From Planctomycetaceae bacterium (GTDB lineage: Bacteria; Planctomycetota; Planctomycetia; Pirellulales; Thermoguttaceae): a stretch of DNA of 64,000 bases. Both the position numbers and the translations under genes were made by a program. The notes beneath the pieces are model-generated. The model was not told the origin of the DNA. It did not search any database and worked only from the letters and a program-made list of their open reading frames with translations. The stretch covers positions 1-64,000 of the forward strand of contig SFIW01000009.1 in NCBI GenBank assembly GCA_004556055.1, read 5' to 3'. Positions 45,625-54,076 of this stretch are shown here, in pieces (the first letter of the stretch is position 1; every line of letters starts with the position of its first letter).

Positions 45625-47487
45625 TTAGTTGTTTGAATTAGTTGCGTCGTTATCTTCTGAGGAAGGATTTTCTTCACTCTCGATATTTTCTTCAGGAGCC
45701 GAGGATTCGCAAGGCGTTAGGGGGGATTCTTCTTGCTCTTGGCGTTCTTGGGAGGGTTCCGCAGAATCTTGGCTTGCCTCTTGCGCGTCGGAGGAGTTCT
45801 CGACGTCAACGGAGGGCGCTTCTCCCTCGTGGGGAAGGAGTATCAAGAGGGTGCGGTCGTCATGGTAGCCGGTCTCTTTAAAATTGAGCCAGTCGAGCAA
45901 CTGTTCCGCGCGTTCCGCGTCGGAGACGGCGCCGTTCTTTTTAATCGCGTTTTGAAGCTCCTTCTTTGTCCAATAATTGTTCCAGGCGTCGAAGTTGTTC
46001 AAGTCGTTTTCGGAGTTGAAGAAGGGATCGGAGACGCCGTCGGTCATCATGACGAGCGCCTCGAAGTTCTTCACGCACGCGAAACGGAGTCGAGAACCGA
46101 CCGCTTTGGGGTCGACTTGATCCTTCGATAAAAAACGCGTTTGACCGGCGTATTCCCCTGCGTCGACTTCGCCGAGAAGGAAGACTTCGTCGAGACCGTT
46201 CGGCTTGAGGATCGCGGGAGCTCCGTCGCCGACCCAGTAAGAGAGAAAGAGCGTATACGAAGCGCCGTCGACTTCTAAACGTCTGAAGGCCGTTAAGAGA
46301 AGCGTCGTGTTGTAGTCTTTGAACGTAACTTTCTCTTCTATCTTTTCTTCTAGGCGTTTTTGACATTCGTTGTTGATTGCCGTGTAAGCGGACCACACGG
46401 CTCCATACCAGCAGTCCGTATTTACTTTGGCGTCTTGCGCGAGTTTGGAGAAGTCGTAAAGAGATTTGCCTTGATTGTCGGCGTCTTGCAACTTTTCCTT
46501 GAGGGGTGAGATAAGTCCCGCTTCGACCTTTTCTCGATACGGTTCGTTGTTGAGGTATTGCGTCAAATACGCGACCGCCGCCCGGCAGGCGAGTTTCGAT
46601 CCTTGACGGGAATAACGCGCGGACCCGGCGCCGTCGGCGACCGCCAAGACGCTCCATTCCTCAGGAGATTCGGCGAGTTTGATAAGGAATTCGTCGTCGC
46701 GAAAAGAGCCGACATGCGCGTGCGAGCGTCCCCGACAACTCGCCGCGAGAACGAGGAAATCTCCTGCTCGAGCGGGTTCGCTTACCTTGTCCGGCTTGTC
46801 GCTGTACGGCGCGTTTTCGTCGTGAGGCCGATCTTCCCAAAGACTCCAAGGATCGGGGTTGATTATGAAAGGAATTAGATTGCTCACGCACCTGTAGCCG
46901 GGTCCGATTATGGAGAACCGGAATCCTCCGTTAAATTCGGCGGTCGGTTTGCCGGAAACGCGCAACTTCAGCGTAGCGGCTTTATCGTAGAAATTTTTGC
47001 CTTTGAGAGTAATTTCCACGTTGAGTCCATAGGCGCTAAAGTTTTTAGCGCCTCGCTTAGCGTCCATTTCGTCGTCGACAAAGCTAATGCCGCCTTGAGA
47101 TTCATTGTTTTTGAGCGTTATTTCTTCCTTGGGGAAGATTTTCGAAGAGACTTCAAAATTTACGACTTCGTCATAGTCTTTGTCGACGTTCGCAGACGGA
47201 AAAGTCTTGGGGCTTTTCAACTCGAGTTTCGTTCCCGGTTCGTCGCTTTCGCCGTTGAGATTGCCGAGGGGAAAGAGCTTCAAACGAATTTTATAGACCC
47301 TGTCGTTCCCGCAGTTAGTCTCCTGGAACGACTCGTTTGAATTAGACAGAGGCGGAACTGGACGAGGATTTTGATGTTCAGGGACTTCTTGGAAGTTGGC
47401 GGCGTCGGTCGTCATCTTTGAAGGACCTTGCGAATTGAATTGGGAAGGATTTTTTCGTGGAAAATTATCGTTGAAGGAATATAGCAT
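45625..47487 (-). CDS. PP2C-type protein phosphatase with long N-terminal region and acidic tail
   Basis: 620 residues from ATG 47487, preceded by GAGGG; an internal ATG at 47415 is the alternative. Residues 1-215 are non-catalytic and beta-rich. The phosphatase domain (about 250-560) has the metal motif AVADGAGSARYSRQGSKLACRAAVAYL, VMMTDGVSDPFF and DDRTLLILL, so the metal-binding Asp residues of PP2C are present. The C-terminal 50 residues are Ser/Glu-rich and probably disordered. It would remove phosphate placed by the adjacent kinase; the shared targets are likely the vWA/TerD proteins, an inference from genomic association. It is 15 bases after the upstream vWA gene and 17 before the kinase gene. 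Confidence 0.87.
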   Translation of the reverse strand: MLYSFNDNFPRKNPSQFNSQGPSKMTTDAANFQEVPEHQNPRPVPPLSNSNESFQETNCGNDRVYKIRLKLFPLGNLNGESDEPGTKLELKSPKTFPSANVDKDYDEVVNFEVSSKIFPKEEITLKNNESQGGISFVDDEMDAKRGAKNFSAYGLNVEITLKGKNFYDKAATLKLRVSGKPTAEFNGGFRFSIIGPGYRCVSNLIPFIINPDPWSLWEDRPHDENAPYSDKPDKVSEPARAGDFLVLAASCRGRSHAHVGSFRDDEFLIKLAESPEEWSVLAVADGAGSARYSRQGSKLACRAAVAYLTQYLNNEPYREKVEAGLISPLKEKLQDADNQGKSLYDFSKLAQDAKVNTDCWYGAVWSAYTAINNECQKRLEEKIEEKVTFKDYNTTLLLTAFRRLEVDGASYTLFLSYWVGDGAPAILKPNGLDEVFLLGEVDAGEYAGQTRFLSKDQVDPKAVGSRLRFACVKNFEALVMMTDGVSDPFFNSENDLNNFDAWNNYWTKKELQNAIKKNGAVSDAERAEQLLDWLNFKETGYHDDRTLLILLPHEGEAPSVDVENSSDAQEASQDSAEPSQERQEQEESPLTPCESSAPEENIESEENPSSEDNDATNSNN

Positions 47488-47502
47488 TAATGCTTACCCT
47501 CG

Positions 47503-48159
47503 TTATAAGATTCGAATTTCAGGGGGCGGAGGGGGCAACTCGTCGTCCTCGTCTTCTTCTTCGTTCTGAGAGTTGGCGACGCGATTTTGAGCGGCGTAGG
47601 AGACGGACGTCGAAACCCAGCTCCAGAATTGCGAGAAGGAGGCCGCGTCCATCGTGTCGAGAGCGCTGATTTCGTCGGCGAGAGAGCGGAGAGGTTCGAC
47701 CTTGGCTTTGGGGCCTGCGGCGCAGCATACGACGCGCGCGAAGGGGAAGTCGCGCTTCAATCGTTCGACGTTTTGTTTATAGAGCCCGACGTCGGAAGGC
47801 GCGCCGTCCGTCATGAGAACGAGGATAGGGCGCCAATCCCCTTTTTGTTCGGGAGTGGAGGGACGAACTTCAAGGGCGTACCGATCCATGAGGAACCCGA
47901 GGGCTTCGCCAAGATTTGTCGGCGAGGTGACGGGTTCGGGAAGGGGAGGGATCTTCAGACCGGTGATTTCGGCGAGGGGGAAGAGAAGCCGGGCGTCCAG
48001 GGCGAATGTAATAACGCTGAGCCAAACGGTTTCGACGGCGTATGGATCGCGTTGGAGACTTTTCATAAGGAGCTCCAAGCCGTATTTGACTTGTTCGATC
48101 GGTTCGCCGCGCATCGAGCCGGAGACGTCAAGAAGGATATAAATCGGGAGTCTACGCAT
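47503..48159 (-). CDS. TerY-like vWA domain protein (second short copy)
   Basis: 218 residues, essentially a single vWA domain. It opens MRRLPIYILLDVSGSMRGEPI; DVSGS plus VLMTDGAPSD give the MIDAS metal site. The last 20 residues are acidic and end in PPPPEIRIL. It is a paralogue of the neighbouring 208-residue vWA protein and of the vWA half of the zinc-tail protein. It probably acts as a metal-dependent scaffold partner of TerD proteins. It is separated from the upstream vWA gene by 70 bases containing a terminator-like hairpin and from the PP2C gene by 15 bases. Confidence 0.88.
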   Translation of the reverse strand: MRRLPIYILLDVSGSMRGEPIEQVKYGLELLMKSLQRDPYAVETVWLSVITFALDARLLFPLAEITGLKIPPLPEPVTSPTNLGEALGFLMDRYALEVRPSTPEQKGDWRPILVLMTDGAPSDVGLYKQNVERLKRDFPFARVVCCAAGPKAKVEPLRSLADEISALDTMDAASFSQFWSWVSTSVSYAAQNRVANSQNEEEDEDDELPPPPPEIRIL

Positions 48160-48170
48160 GATCGATTACC

Positions 48171-48220
48171 GGAAAAAACGAGAAAGAAGGCGCGCGCAAC
48201 GCGACGCGTGAGCGCGCCTT
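48171..48220 (-). terminator. Terminator-like hairpin inside the ter block
   Basis: AAGGCGCGC (48187-48195) and GCGCGCCTT (48212-48220) make a nine-pair stem; on the minus strand it is followed by a pyrimidine-rich TTT..TTTTTT. It lies between the two short vWA genes and could lower expression of the downstream part. Not certain to be functional. Confidence 0.55.
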
Positions 48221-48229
48221 GAAGAGCAA

Positions 48230-48856
48230 CTACTGAATGAGAACGATCTCCGGGGGAGGAGGCGGAAGTTCGTCGTCTCCGCCGACGGCGTCGACGCGAC
48301 GGCTCGACGTCTGAATACTGGCGGAGACCCACTTGAAGAACGCCGCGATCGAGTTCTGATCGGCGGTCGCAAGCTTGACGACCGTCTCTGAAATCTGTCG
48401 CAGAACCGATTCGTCCGCGTAGTCCCCCGCCGCGCATGCGACGACTTGACCCCAGTGATACTTCTTAAACTTATCGAGGCCGAGGCTGAGGACGTCCGTC
48501 GGCAGACCGTCGGTCATAATGAAGACGAGAGGCTTGTAGTCGCCTTTGACTTCCGGGGTCGATTTCTTAACTTCCCTTTGCGCGCAATCGACGACCATCG
48601 AAAGCGCGGCGTCGAGGCACGTGCCGCCCCCCGCGACGAAATTGGGGGGCATGAAGGACGCGACTTCCGTTAGAGGGACGATTTGGTTGACTTCCGAACA
48701 GAAGGTGATGACGCTCAAATACGCCATTTCCAGCGCTTGAGGGTCGCGACGAAGCGCGGAGTGAAGCATCTGGACGCCGTTCTTCACCGCTTCAATCGGT
48801 TCGCCGCTCATGGAGCCCGAAACGTCGAGAAGAAGGTATACGGGTAATTTTCTCAT
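48230..48856 (-). CDS. TerY-like vWA domain protein (first short copy)
   Basis: 208 residues, one vWA domain. It begins MRKLPVYLLLDVSGSMSGEPIEAVKNG; DVSGS, then VFIMTDGLPTD later, are the MIDAS ligands. The tail is DDELPPPPPEIVLIQ, like its paralogue. It is the second gene of the block, 49 bases after terD. TerD and TerY-type proteins are a known pair in stress loci, in which calcium-binding TerD proteins and vWA proteins assemble at the membrane. The sequence is intact and looks functional. Confidence 0.9.
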   Translation of the reverse strand: MRKLPVYLLLDVSGSMSGEPIEAVKNGVQMLHSALRRDPQALEMAYLSVITFCSEVNQIVPLTEVASFMPPNFVAGGGTCLDAALSMVVDCAQREVKKSTPEVKGDYKPLVFIMTDGLPTDVLSLGLDKFKKYHWGQVVACAAGDYADESVLRQISETVVKLATADQNSIAAFFKWVSASIQTSSRRVDAVGGDDELPPPPPEIVLIQ

Positions 48857-48905
48857 ATCTAACGTTACCTTTGAAATGTCTGGTGAGAATCTAAATCAAG
48901 CGCGA

Positions 48906-49475
48906 TTATTTGACGTTGACGCCGAACACCTTCGCGAGAGCGGCAAGCCCGCCGTTGTAGCCTTGGGCGAGAGCGCGGAATTTCCACGCGCCGTTGCGAC
49001 GATAGAGCTCCGCGAAGACTAACGAGTCGTTGATGCAGGCGTCTTCCGTGAGCTCAAAGCGAATCTGTTCTGTGTTCGTATCCGCGTCGACGAGACGAAT
49101 GTACGCGTCTTCGACCATTCCGAAATTTTGCCGACGTTCAATCGCCTTATAGATCGACGCCGTGAAGACGATACGCGCTACGTCCGCAGGGACGCGCGAC
49201 AAATCCACATCGATCGTTTCATCGTCTCCTTCTCCCGCTCCCGTGCGGTTGTCGCCGTTGTAGACGACCGAGAGACACTGAGATTTCGGTTGGTTGTAGA
49301 AGATTAAATCAGCGTCGGTTCGCACCTTTCCAGACTCTCCAAGAAGAAAAACGCTGGCGTCGAGATCAAAATCATCTCCCGATTCGCGACGAGGAGACCA
49401 GCCAAGTCCCACGCGAACAAGCTTTAATCCCGAGTCAACTGGAACGTTTTGACCTTTGATAAGATTGACCGTCAT
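48906..49475 (-). CDS. terD: TerD family calcium-binding stress protein
   Basis: 189 residues, the normal TerD length. It opens MTVNLIKGQNVPVDSGLKLVRVGLGW; the segment GDDFDLDASVFLLGESGKV and YNQPKSQCLSVVYNGDNRTGAGEGDDETIDVDL contain the acidic loops (DFDLDAS and GDNRTGAGEGDDE) that bind Ca2+ in this family. It is the first gene of the minus-strand block, with AAGGTG before the ATG. TerD proteins are linked to tellurite, phage and chemical stress tolerance. None of terA, terB, terC or terZ is present here, so a classic tellurite resistance operon is not claimed. The co-located Ca2+ pump suggests a calcium-linked role. Confidence 0.93.
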   Translation of the reverse strand: MTVNLIKGQNVPVDSGLKLVRVGLGWSPRRESGDDFDLDASVFLLGESGKVRTDADLIFYNQPKSQCLSVVYNGDNRTGAGEGDDETIDVDLSRVPADVARIVFTASIYKAIERRQNFGMVEDAYIRLVDADTNTEQIRFELTEDACINDSLVFAELYRRNGAWKFRALAQGYNGGLAALAKVFGVNVK

Positions 49476-49781
49476 GTCGAATACACCTTATTAAAATGAA
49501 GAACATTAGAACGCGTAAGCTTATTAGAGCTTGGAGAATCCGCGCTCTTCTACGAGTCGTTCGGTTCATTGTATGCCGAACGACTCGGTTTTTGAAGTGA
49601 AAAATTTTTGTCTCGACTTCGAATTAACGCTCTTATTTTAGGGGGGTGAGCCGTGTTTTTAGGGAGATAGAGGGTTAGAAGGGAATTGAAATGACCGAAC
49701 TGACCGCCGAATTTTTTTTTAAAAAATAACGTTTTTTTTCGGGGAATAGAAGTCAATCCGCGCTAGATTGGAGCAAGAAAT
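49476..49781 (-). other. Non-coding region between tRNA-Cys terminator and terD
   Basis: About 306 bases with no gene. It contains a strong inverted repeat GAGTCGTTCGG (49554 on) with CCGAACGACTC (to 49586), followed on the plus strand by GGTTTTT, and several long A and T runs (49715-49740). In the terD transcript the repeat would form a leader hairpin. I found no convincing -10/-35 pair for terD, so its promoter may be of an alternative sigma type. Confidence 0.5.
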
Positions 49782-49810
49782 GAAAAAAGCGATTGAACAC
49801 CAATCGCTTT
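49782..49810 (-). terminator. Terminator of tRNA-Cys
   Basis: AAAGCGATTG and CAATCGCTTT pair around a five-base loop and are followed by T on the minus strand. Confidence 0.85.
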
Positions 49811-49814
49811 GAAG

Positions 49815-49887
49815 AGGCGTCGACCGGACTCGAACCGGTAAATGACGGATTTGCAATCCGTTGCCTTAGCCATTTGGCTACGACGCC
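49815..49887 (-). tRNA. tRNA-Cys(GCA)
   Basis: 73 nt without CCA. The acceptor stem GGCGTCG (minus strand, from 49887) pairs with CGACGCC; the discriminator is T, as expected for Cys. The anticodon stem-loop CGGATTGCAAATCCG gives anticodon GCA. The T arm is CCGGTTCGAGTCCGG. All arms close well. Confidence 0.95.
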
Positions 49888-49900
49888 TTTAACGAAAAGA

Positions 49901-49928
49901 ATGATACCCGACGCGGGCGTTTTGGCAA
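49901..49928 (-). promoter_or_regulatory. Promoter of tRNA-Cys
   Basis: On the minus strand, TTGCCA (49923-49928) and TATCAT (49901-49906) with 16 bases between, 13 bases before the tRNA. Confidence 0.6.
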
Positions 49929-49952
49929 GGGTAATTTTTGAAGAAAAACAAA

Positions 49953-50468
49953 TTATTCGTTTTTCGCGAATTCGTTGACCTTTTTTAGCACCGCGTCCGA
50001 GACGCATCGAGGCACAAACGCGCGGAGTTGTTCTTCGCCGCTCGCGCTCGCGATTTCCTTAATCAAGGAGCTTGATACGTGCGCTAATTCTCCGTCCGCG
50101 ATCAAGAAGAGCGTCTCAACGTCCGGCTCCATTCTCCTGTTCGCCATCATCATCGTCAATTCTGCGGGAATATCAGTGAGAGGACGCACGCCGCGAACGA
50201 TGACGCGCGCGCCAATCTGCTTCGCAAACTGCACCGTCAGCCCCGTGTACGTCGTTACCTCGACGTTGTCGAGCCCGCGCTCTGCGGAGGATTGGCGAAT
50301 CATCTCGCAACGCTCCTCCGTCGTGAACCACGGCGCTTTGCCAGGATTGACACCGACGGCGACGACAAGCTTGTCGAAGAGTTTGCTGGCGCGTTCGATA
50401 ACGTTGAGATGTCCTAAGGTGATCGGATCGAAGGTGCCTGGATAGACGGCCAGTTTTACGGAGCTCAT
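49953..50468 (-). CDS. coaD: Phosphopantetheine adenylyltransferase
   Basis: 171 residues from ATG 50468, where the family opening begins (VKLAVYPGTFDPITLGHLNVIERASKLF). The upstream frame adds a 22-residue stretch without homology. It transfers AMP from ATP to 4'-phosphopantetheine, the penultimate step of coenzyme A synthesis. The nucleotidyl-transfer motif is TLGH (Thr17 to His20). ARVIVRGVRPLTDIPAE and HVSSSLIKEIA are also diagnostic; the last usually ends in Arg rather than Lys. tRNA-Cys follows after a 65-base gap on the same strand, with its own promoter. Confidence 0.95.
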   Translation of the reverse strand: MSSVKLAVYPGTFDPITLGHLNVIERASKLFDKLVVAVGVNPGKAPWFTTEERCEMIRQSSAERGLDNVEVTTYTGLTVQFAKQIGARVIVRGVRPLTDIPAELTMMMANRRMEPDVETLFLIADGELAHVSSSLIKEIASASGEEQLRAFVPRCVSDAVLKKVNEFAKNE

Positions 50469-50776
50469 TTTATTTTGTAATCCTATGACGTTCGCCGACG
50501 CTGAGGACGTAGGCGGTAAATGTTGACAGAACAAACACGTATAATAAGATATATTTTATTTTGCTATCCCATTTTGTCAAATTAACTTAATTGCGTTCTT
50601 TTTTCTAGGTTCTGGTTTAGAACTAAACCGAATCAAACGCGTCAAATGAGGAAAAAAGGCGCGGAAAAAGCGTAGAAGAAGGCGCAAACGGTCGATTTAG
50701 GTGATACGCCGTAGTCGTTTAGGGGCGAGGATGCGGTTTGCGTTAATTTAGATTTGTAGAACCTGTTGGAAATAAG
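50469..50776. other. Divergent regulatory region between coaD and the GAF-HlyD operon
   Basis: 308 bases with no gene. It contains a dyad GGTTTAG-aa-CTAAACC (50614-50629) that could be an operator, a minus-strand TTGACA (50575-50580), and A/T-rich DNA near 50540-50560. No clear rightward promoter pair was found for the operon starting at 50777. Confidence 0.4.
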
Positions 50777-52834
50777 ATGAGTTCAGAACAGCGTTACGAT
50801 AGGAATATGTTAGAGCAGACGAAGCAGCAGATTCGTACGCTCATGAACGAGATCGCGCAGATCTCCCGCACGGAGGTGACGCCCGAGAAATTTCAGACGG
50901 AATTTCTCACGCGCGTAGTTCGCGCGTTGGGCGCTATCGGCGGCGCGTTGTGGCTTGCGGACGATTCCGGGCGCCTCTCGCTAGGGTATCAGATCAATTT
51001 GCGCGAGGCGAAGTTGCACGGAGACGAGGAGGCGAATAAGATGCACTCCTATCTCCTTTACAACGCGCTTCGATCCGAAGAAGAGCCGAATCTTCTCGTC
51101 CCGCCTCATTCTGGGGGAAACGATCCGAACGAGGGGGGAAACCCTACGGATTTTCTCCTGATCCTTGGCGTTATTAGCACCGAACTTGAGAAGGTCGGTA
51201 TTCTCGAAATCTTCCAGCGTCCGGGAACGAATCCGACGACGCAAAACGGTTATCTCCAATTTGTACGCCAGGCGACGCGATACGCCACCGAATATTATAA
51301 AGATAGGCAACTGCGCAACTTTAGCGATCGTCAAGGCTTGTGGACGCAGCTTGAAGACTTCACGCGCAATATTCACAAGACGCTCGATCTCAAAGAGACG
51401 CTCTATACGGTCGCGAACGAAAGCCGTCGTTTGATCGAATGCGATCGCGTGTCGATCGCGATCTGCCATGGTTCGCGTGCGAAGATCGAAGCGGTCAGCG
51501 GGCAAGATATGGTGGACAAGCGCTCGGAAGCGGTGCGTCTTCTTGGCTCTCTTGCCTCCGCCGTCGTCGCCGTCAACGAACCGATTCTTTACACGGGCGA
51601 CTCCTCGCAGCTCGCCCCTCAGGTTGAGGAAGTTCTGGAAGAGTACGTCGACGTATCGCATACGAAAACGATCGCCGTCTATCCGTTGACGGCGCGAACG
51701 ATCGACGAAAAAGACTACGACGAAACGGAACGCGACAAGCTCGTGATTCCGCCTCCCTTTGGCGCGATCATAGTCGAACAAATCGAAGACGCGAACGTTA
51801 CGGAGCATATGAAGAAGCGGGTCGAGATAGTCGTGGAGCATGCGCGCGTCGCAATCGGCAACGCGATCGATCATAATTCGATCTTCCTCGCGCCGCTCTG
51901 GCAGATGATCGGCAAATCGAAGGTTTTGGTCGCCGCGCGCAATCTGCCCAAGACGATCTCCATCTCGGCGGCGGTGATTCTCCTCATCCTCGCGATGATC
52001 TTCGTGCCGTGGAACTTCAACATGCACTGCGAAGGGGCGCTCCAGCCGATCGTACGCTGCAACATCTTCGCGCGAGAAGAGGGAAAGATCGACGTTCTTC
52101 ATGTGCGTCACGGTTCGATCGTCCGTCAGGGCGACGTTCTCTTGGAGCTTTCCAACAACGAACTCGAAGCGGAATGGCGTCGCAACGAGGGGGAGATTAA
52201 CGAGTGCAACGAACAGATCTTAGCGCTTAAAGAAGCGAGCTACGAAGCGAAAGACGCCGAAAAGATTCGCATCGCCGGACAGTTGGCGCAGTTTATGGAA
52301 CGTCAGAAGACGCTCGATATTCAAAAGAAGATTTTGAACGCTCGTCGCGAGGATTTGAAGGTGCGCGCCCCGATCGACGGGGCCGTCATGACCTTCGACT
52401 TGGAGAACAAATTGCGCAGTCGCCCCGTTCAGCCCGGTCAGATTCTCATGGAGATCGCGCGTCCGGAAGAGGGATTGCTTCTCGAACTCCAGATGCCTGA
52501 GAAGAGAATGGGGCATATAGACGACTATATCCGCGCTCAGCGCGAGACAGATCCCGACGCGAAACTGAAGGCGCGTTTCGTTATGACGGTCGACCCGTCG
52601 AAGAATTACGACGCGACCGTCGTCGAAGAGCACGATCGCGCGGAAAATCGCGGCACGGAAGAAACGACCGTCCTGATTCGCGCGACGATCGACTCGACGG
52701 ATTTGCCCGAAGGAACGCGCCCCGGCGCGAGCGTTTCCGCAAAGGTGTACTGCGGAAAGAGAGCGCTCGGATACGTCCTCTTTAACGAAGTCGTCGCGTT
52801 CCTTCAAAAGACTGTCTTCTTCTGGTTTGAGTAA
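50777..52834 (+). CDS. Membrane-fusion (HlyD-like) protein with cytoplasmic GAF-like sensor region
   Basis: 685 residues in an unusual layout. Residues about 30-175 and 190-370 look like GAF domains (FLTRVVRALGAIGGALWLADDSGRL; DLKETLYTVANESRRLIECDRVSIAICHG, the latter a clear GAF opening). One transmembrane segment lies at 391-412 (TISISAAVILLILAMIFVPW). After it comes a membrane-fusion/HlyD domain: EGKIDVLHVRHGSIVRQGDVLLEL (lipoyl-like half), a coiled coil (about 460-530), and RAPIDGAVMTFDLENKLRSRPVQPGQ (second half). The sensor half is thus cytoplasmic and the adaptor periplasmic. It is the first gene of a three-gene operon. I know no characterised protein with this order of parts; a signal-gated adaptor is an inference. 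Confidence 0.8.
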   Translation: MSSEQRYDRNMLEQTKQQIRTLMNEIAQISRTEVTPEKFQTEFLTRVVRALGAIGGALWLADDSGRLSLGYQINLREAKLHGDEEANKMHSYLLYNALRSEEEPNLLVPPHSGGNDPNEGGNPTDFLLILGVISTELEKVGILEIFQRPGTNPTTQNGYLQFVRQATRYATEYYKDRQLRNFSDRQGLWTQLEDFTRNIHKTLDLKETLYTVANESRRLIECDRVSIAICHGSRAKIEAVSGQDMVDKRSEAVRLLGSLASAVVAVNEPILYTGDSSQLAPQVEEVLEEYVDVSHTKTIAVYPLTARTIDEKDYDETERDKLVIPPPFGAIIVEQIEDANVTEHMKKRVEIVVEHARVAIGNAIDHNSIFLAPLWQMIGKSKVLVAARNLPKTISISAAVILLILAMIFVPWNFNMHCEGALQPIVRCNIFAREEGKIDVLHVRHGSIVRQGDVLLELSNNELEAEWRRNEGEINECNEQILALKEASYEAKDAEKIRIAGQLAQFMERQKTLDIQKKILNARREDLKVRAPIDGAVMTFDLENKLRSRPVQPGQILMEIARPEEGLLLELQMPEKRMGHIDDYIRAQRETDPDAKLKARFVMTVDPSKNYDATVVEEHDRAENRGTEETTVLIRATIDSTDLPEGTRPGASVSAKVYCGKRALGYVLFNEVVAFLQKTVFFWFE

Positions 52835-52896
52835 CGTCGTCCCGACTCCTTTTTAAATAATCGACTCATCGTCATTGCAATAGATCGAACGAAAAA

Positions 52897-54036
52897 ATGA
52901 AACAAAAGCTTTGGATTGCAACCGTCGCGGCGACGCTCTGCGCGCCGATTTTTAGCGCCTCGTCACGCGCCGTCGACGAACTCGAAAAGACGCTTCTGAC
53001 GCCCCCCGCCCCGCTTTCGCGCGAATCGATCGACGCGTCGACGCAAACTCTTCGCCCCGCGCTTAAAACGTCCACGCTCCAAACCTCTTCCCCCGTCCCT
53101 CTCGTTCCCGGCAACAATCTTGCCCCCGAGTCGACCGAAAACGCGGACGGCGACATTGTGGTGCGCAACGCGAAGGTTGAGATTCCGATGGGGGAAGGAT
53201 TCGAAGCGACGATCAGCGCGAACGGGCAGGGGCTTCTTGCGGAATTGGGACTCTGCGAGCTCGACGCCGACGGGGAGCCGGTTCTTGGCGAGGACGGAAC
53301 GACGAAGCGTCAAACGCTGCGTCGCGGACTCGCGGTGCGCAAAGGAGACGTTTTGGGGAAACTTCAAGACGACGAGTTGACGCAGGATCGCATTGTCGCG
53401 ACGCAAGAGCTCTTGGTCGCGGAGAAGGAAGCGGCGAAGACGTTGGAAGTCGAAGTCGCGGAGGCCGCCGCGCGCGTCGCCCAGGCGTCGTATAAACGCG
53501 CGAGCTCTCTCAACGACGAAATGCCCGGCGCCGTCTCTCCCGAGGAAGTTCAGGAAAAGTATTACGAATGGATCCGCGCGTCGAAATCGATCGAAAAAGC
53601 GAAGTACGACCTCGAAGTCAACCAAGAGAAGGTTAAGGTCGCGAAAGCGCGCGTCAACGCCGCCGACGTGCAGATTAACAACCGAAAATTCCGATCCCCG
53701 ATCGACGGAATTATCGACGACGTCATGCAGAACGAAGGGCAGTGGCTCCGCGAAGGAGACCCCGTCGTGCGCATCTTGCGCCTCGATAAAGTGCAAGTGA
53801 CGGGCGCGATCCGGGCGGATCTTTACGCTCCGGAAGCGATCGACGGCAAGGCGTGCGAGATTACCGTGACGCGACCGGGCCTCGAACCGCAGACTCTCCC
53901 CGGCAAGATCGTCTACGTGCGTCAGATTGTCGAATCAGGCCACTATTACTTCTACGCGGACGTCGCCAACAAGCTGACCGACTCCGGATATTGGCTTTTG
54001 AATCCCGGCGCGCTCGTCACGGTGACTATCCGATGA
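52897..54036 (+). CDS. Periplasmic adaptor protein of the HlyD/RND membrane-fusion type
   Basis: 379 residues with a signal peptide (about 1-24). It has the barrel-lipoyl-coiled-coil layout: the lipoyl half near residues 130-160 (RGLAVRKGDVLGKLQDDEL), a long coiled coil (about 165-255: AEAAARVAQASYKRASSLNDEMPGAV... then KYDLEVNQEKVKVAKARVN), the second lipoyl half FRSPIDGIIDDVMQNEGQWLREGDPVVRI, and a beta-barrel end. An inserted loop (ELDADGEPVLGEDGTT) sits before the lipoyl half. It starts 62 bases after the GAF-HlyD gene and ends 40 before the M50 gene, so it belongs to the operon. No RND pump or TolC gene is present. Confidence 0.82.
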   Translation: MKQKLWIATVAATLCAPIFSASSRAVDELEKTLLTPPAPLSRESIDASTQTLRPALKTSTLQTSSPVPLVPGNNLAPESTENADGDIVVRNAKVEIPMGEGFEATISANGQGLLAELGLCELDADGEPVLGEDGTTKRQTLRRGLAVRKGDVLGKLQDDELTQDRIVATQELLVAEKEAAKTLEVEVAEAAARVAQASYKRASSLNDEMPGAVSPEEVQEKYYEWIRASKSIEKAKYDLEVNQEKVKVAKARVNAADVQINNRKFRSPIDGIIDDVMQNEGQWLREGDPVVRILRLDKVQVTGAIRADLYAPEAIDGKACEITVTRPGLEPQTLPGKIVYVRQIVESGHYYFYADVANKLTDSGYWLLNPGALVTVTIR

Positions 54037-54076
54037 GCGCGCGAAGAAGAGTGACGGAAAGGATAAACGGTGAAAC

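Noticed and set aside
43077..49475. Classical tellurite resistance operon (terZABCDEF)
   Set aside because: Only TerD and TerY-like members are present; TerA, TerB, TerC, TerZ are absent, so the TerY-phosphatase-kinase interpretation fits better.
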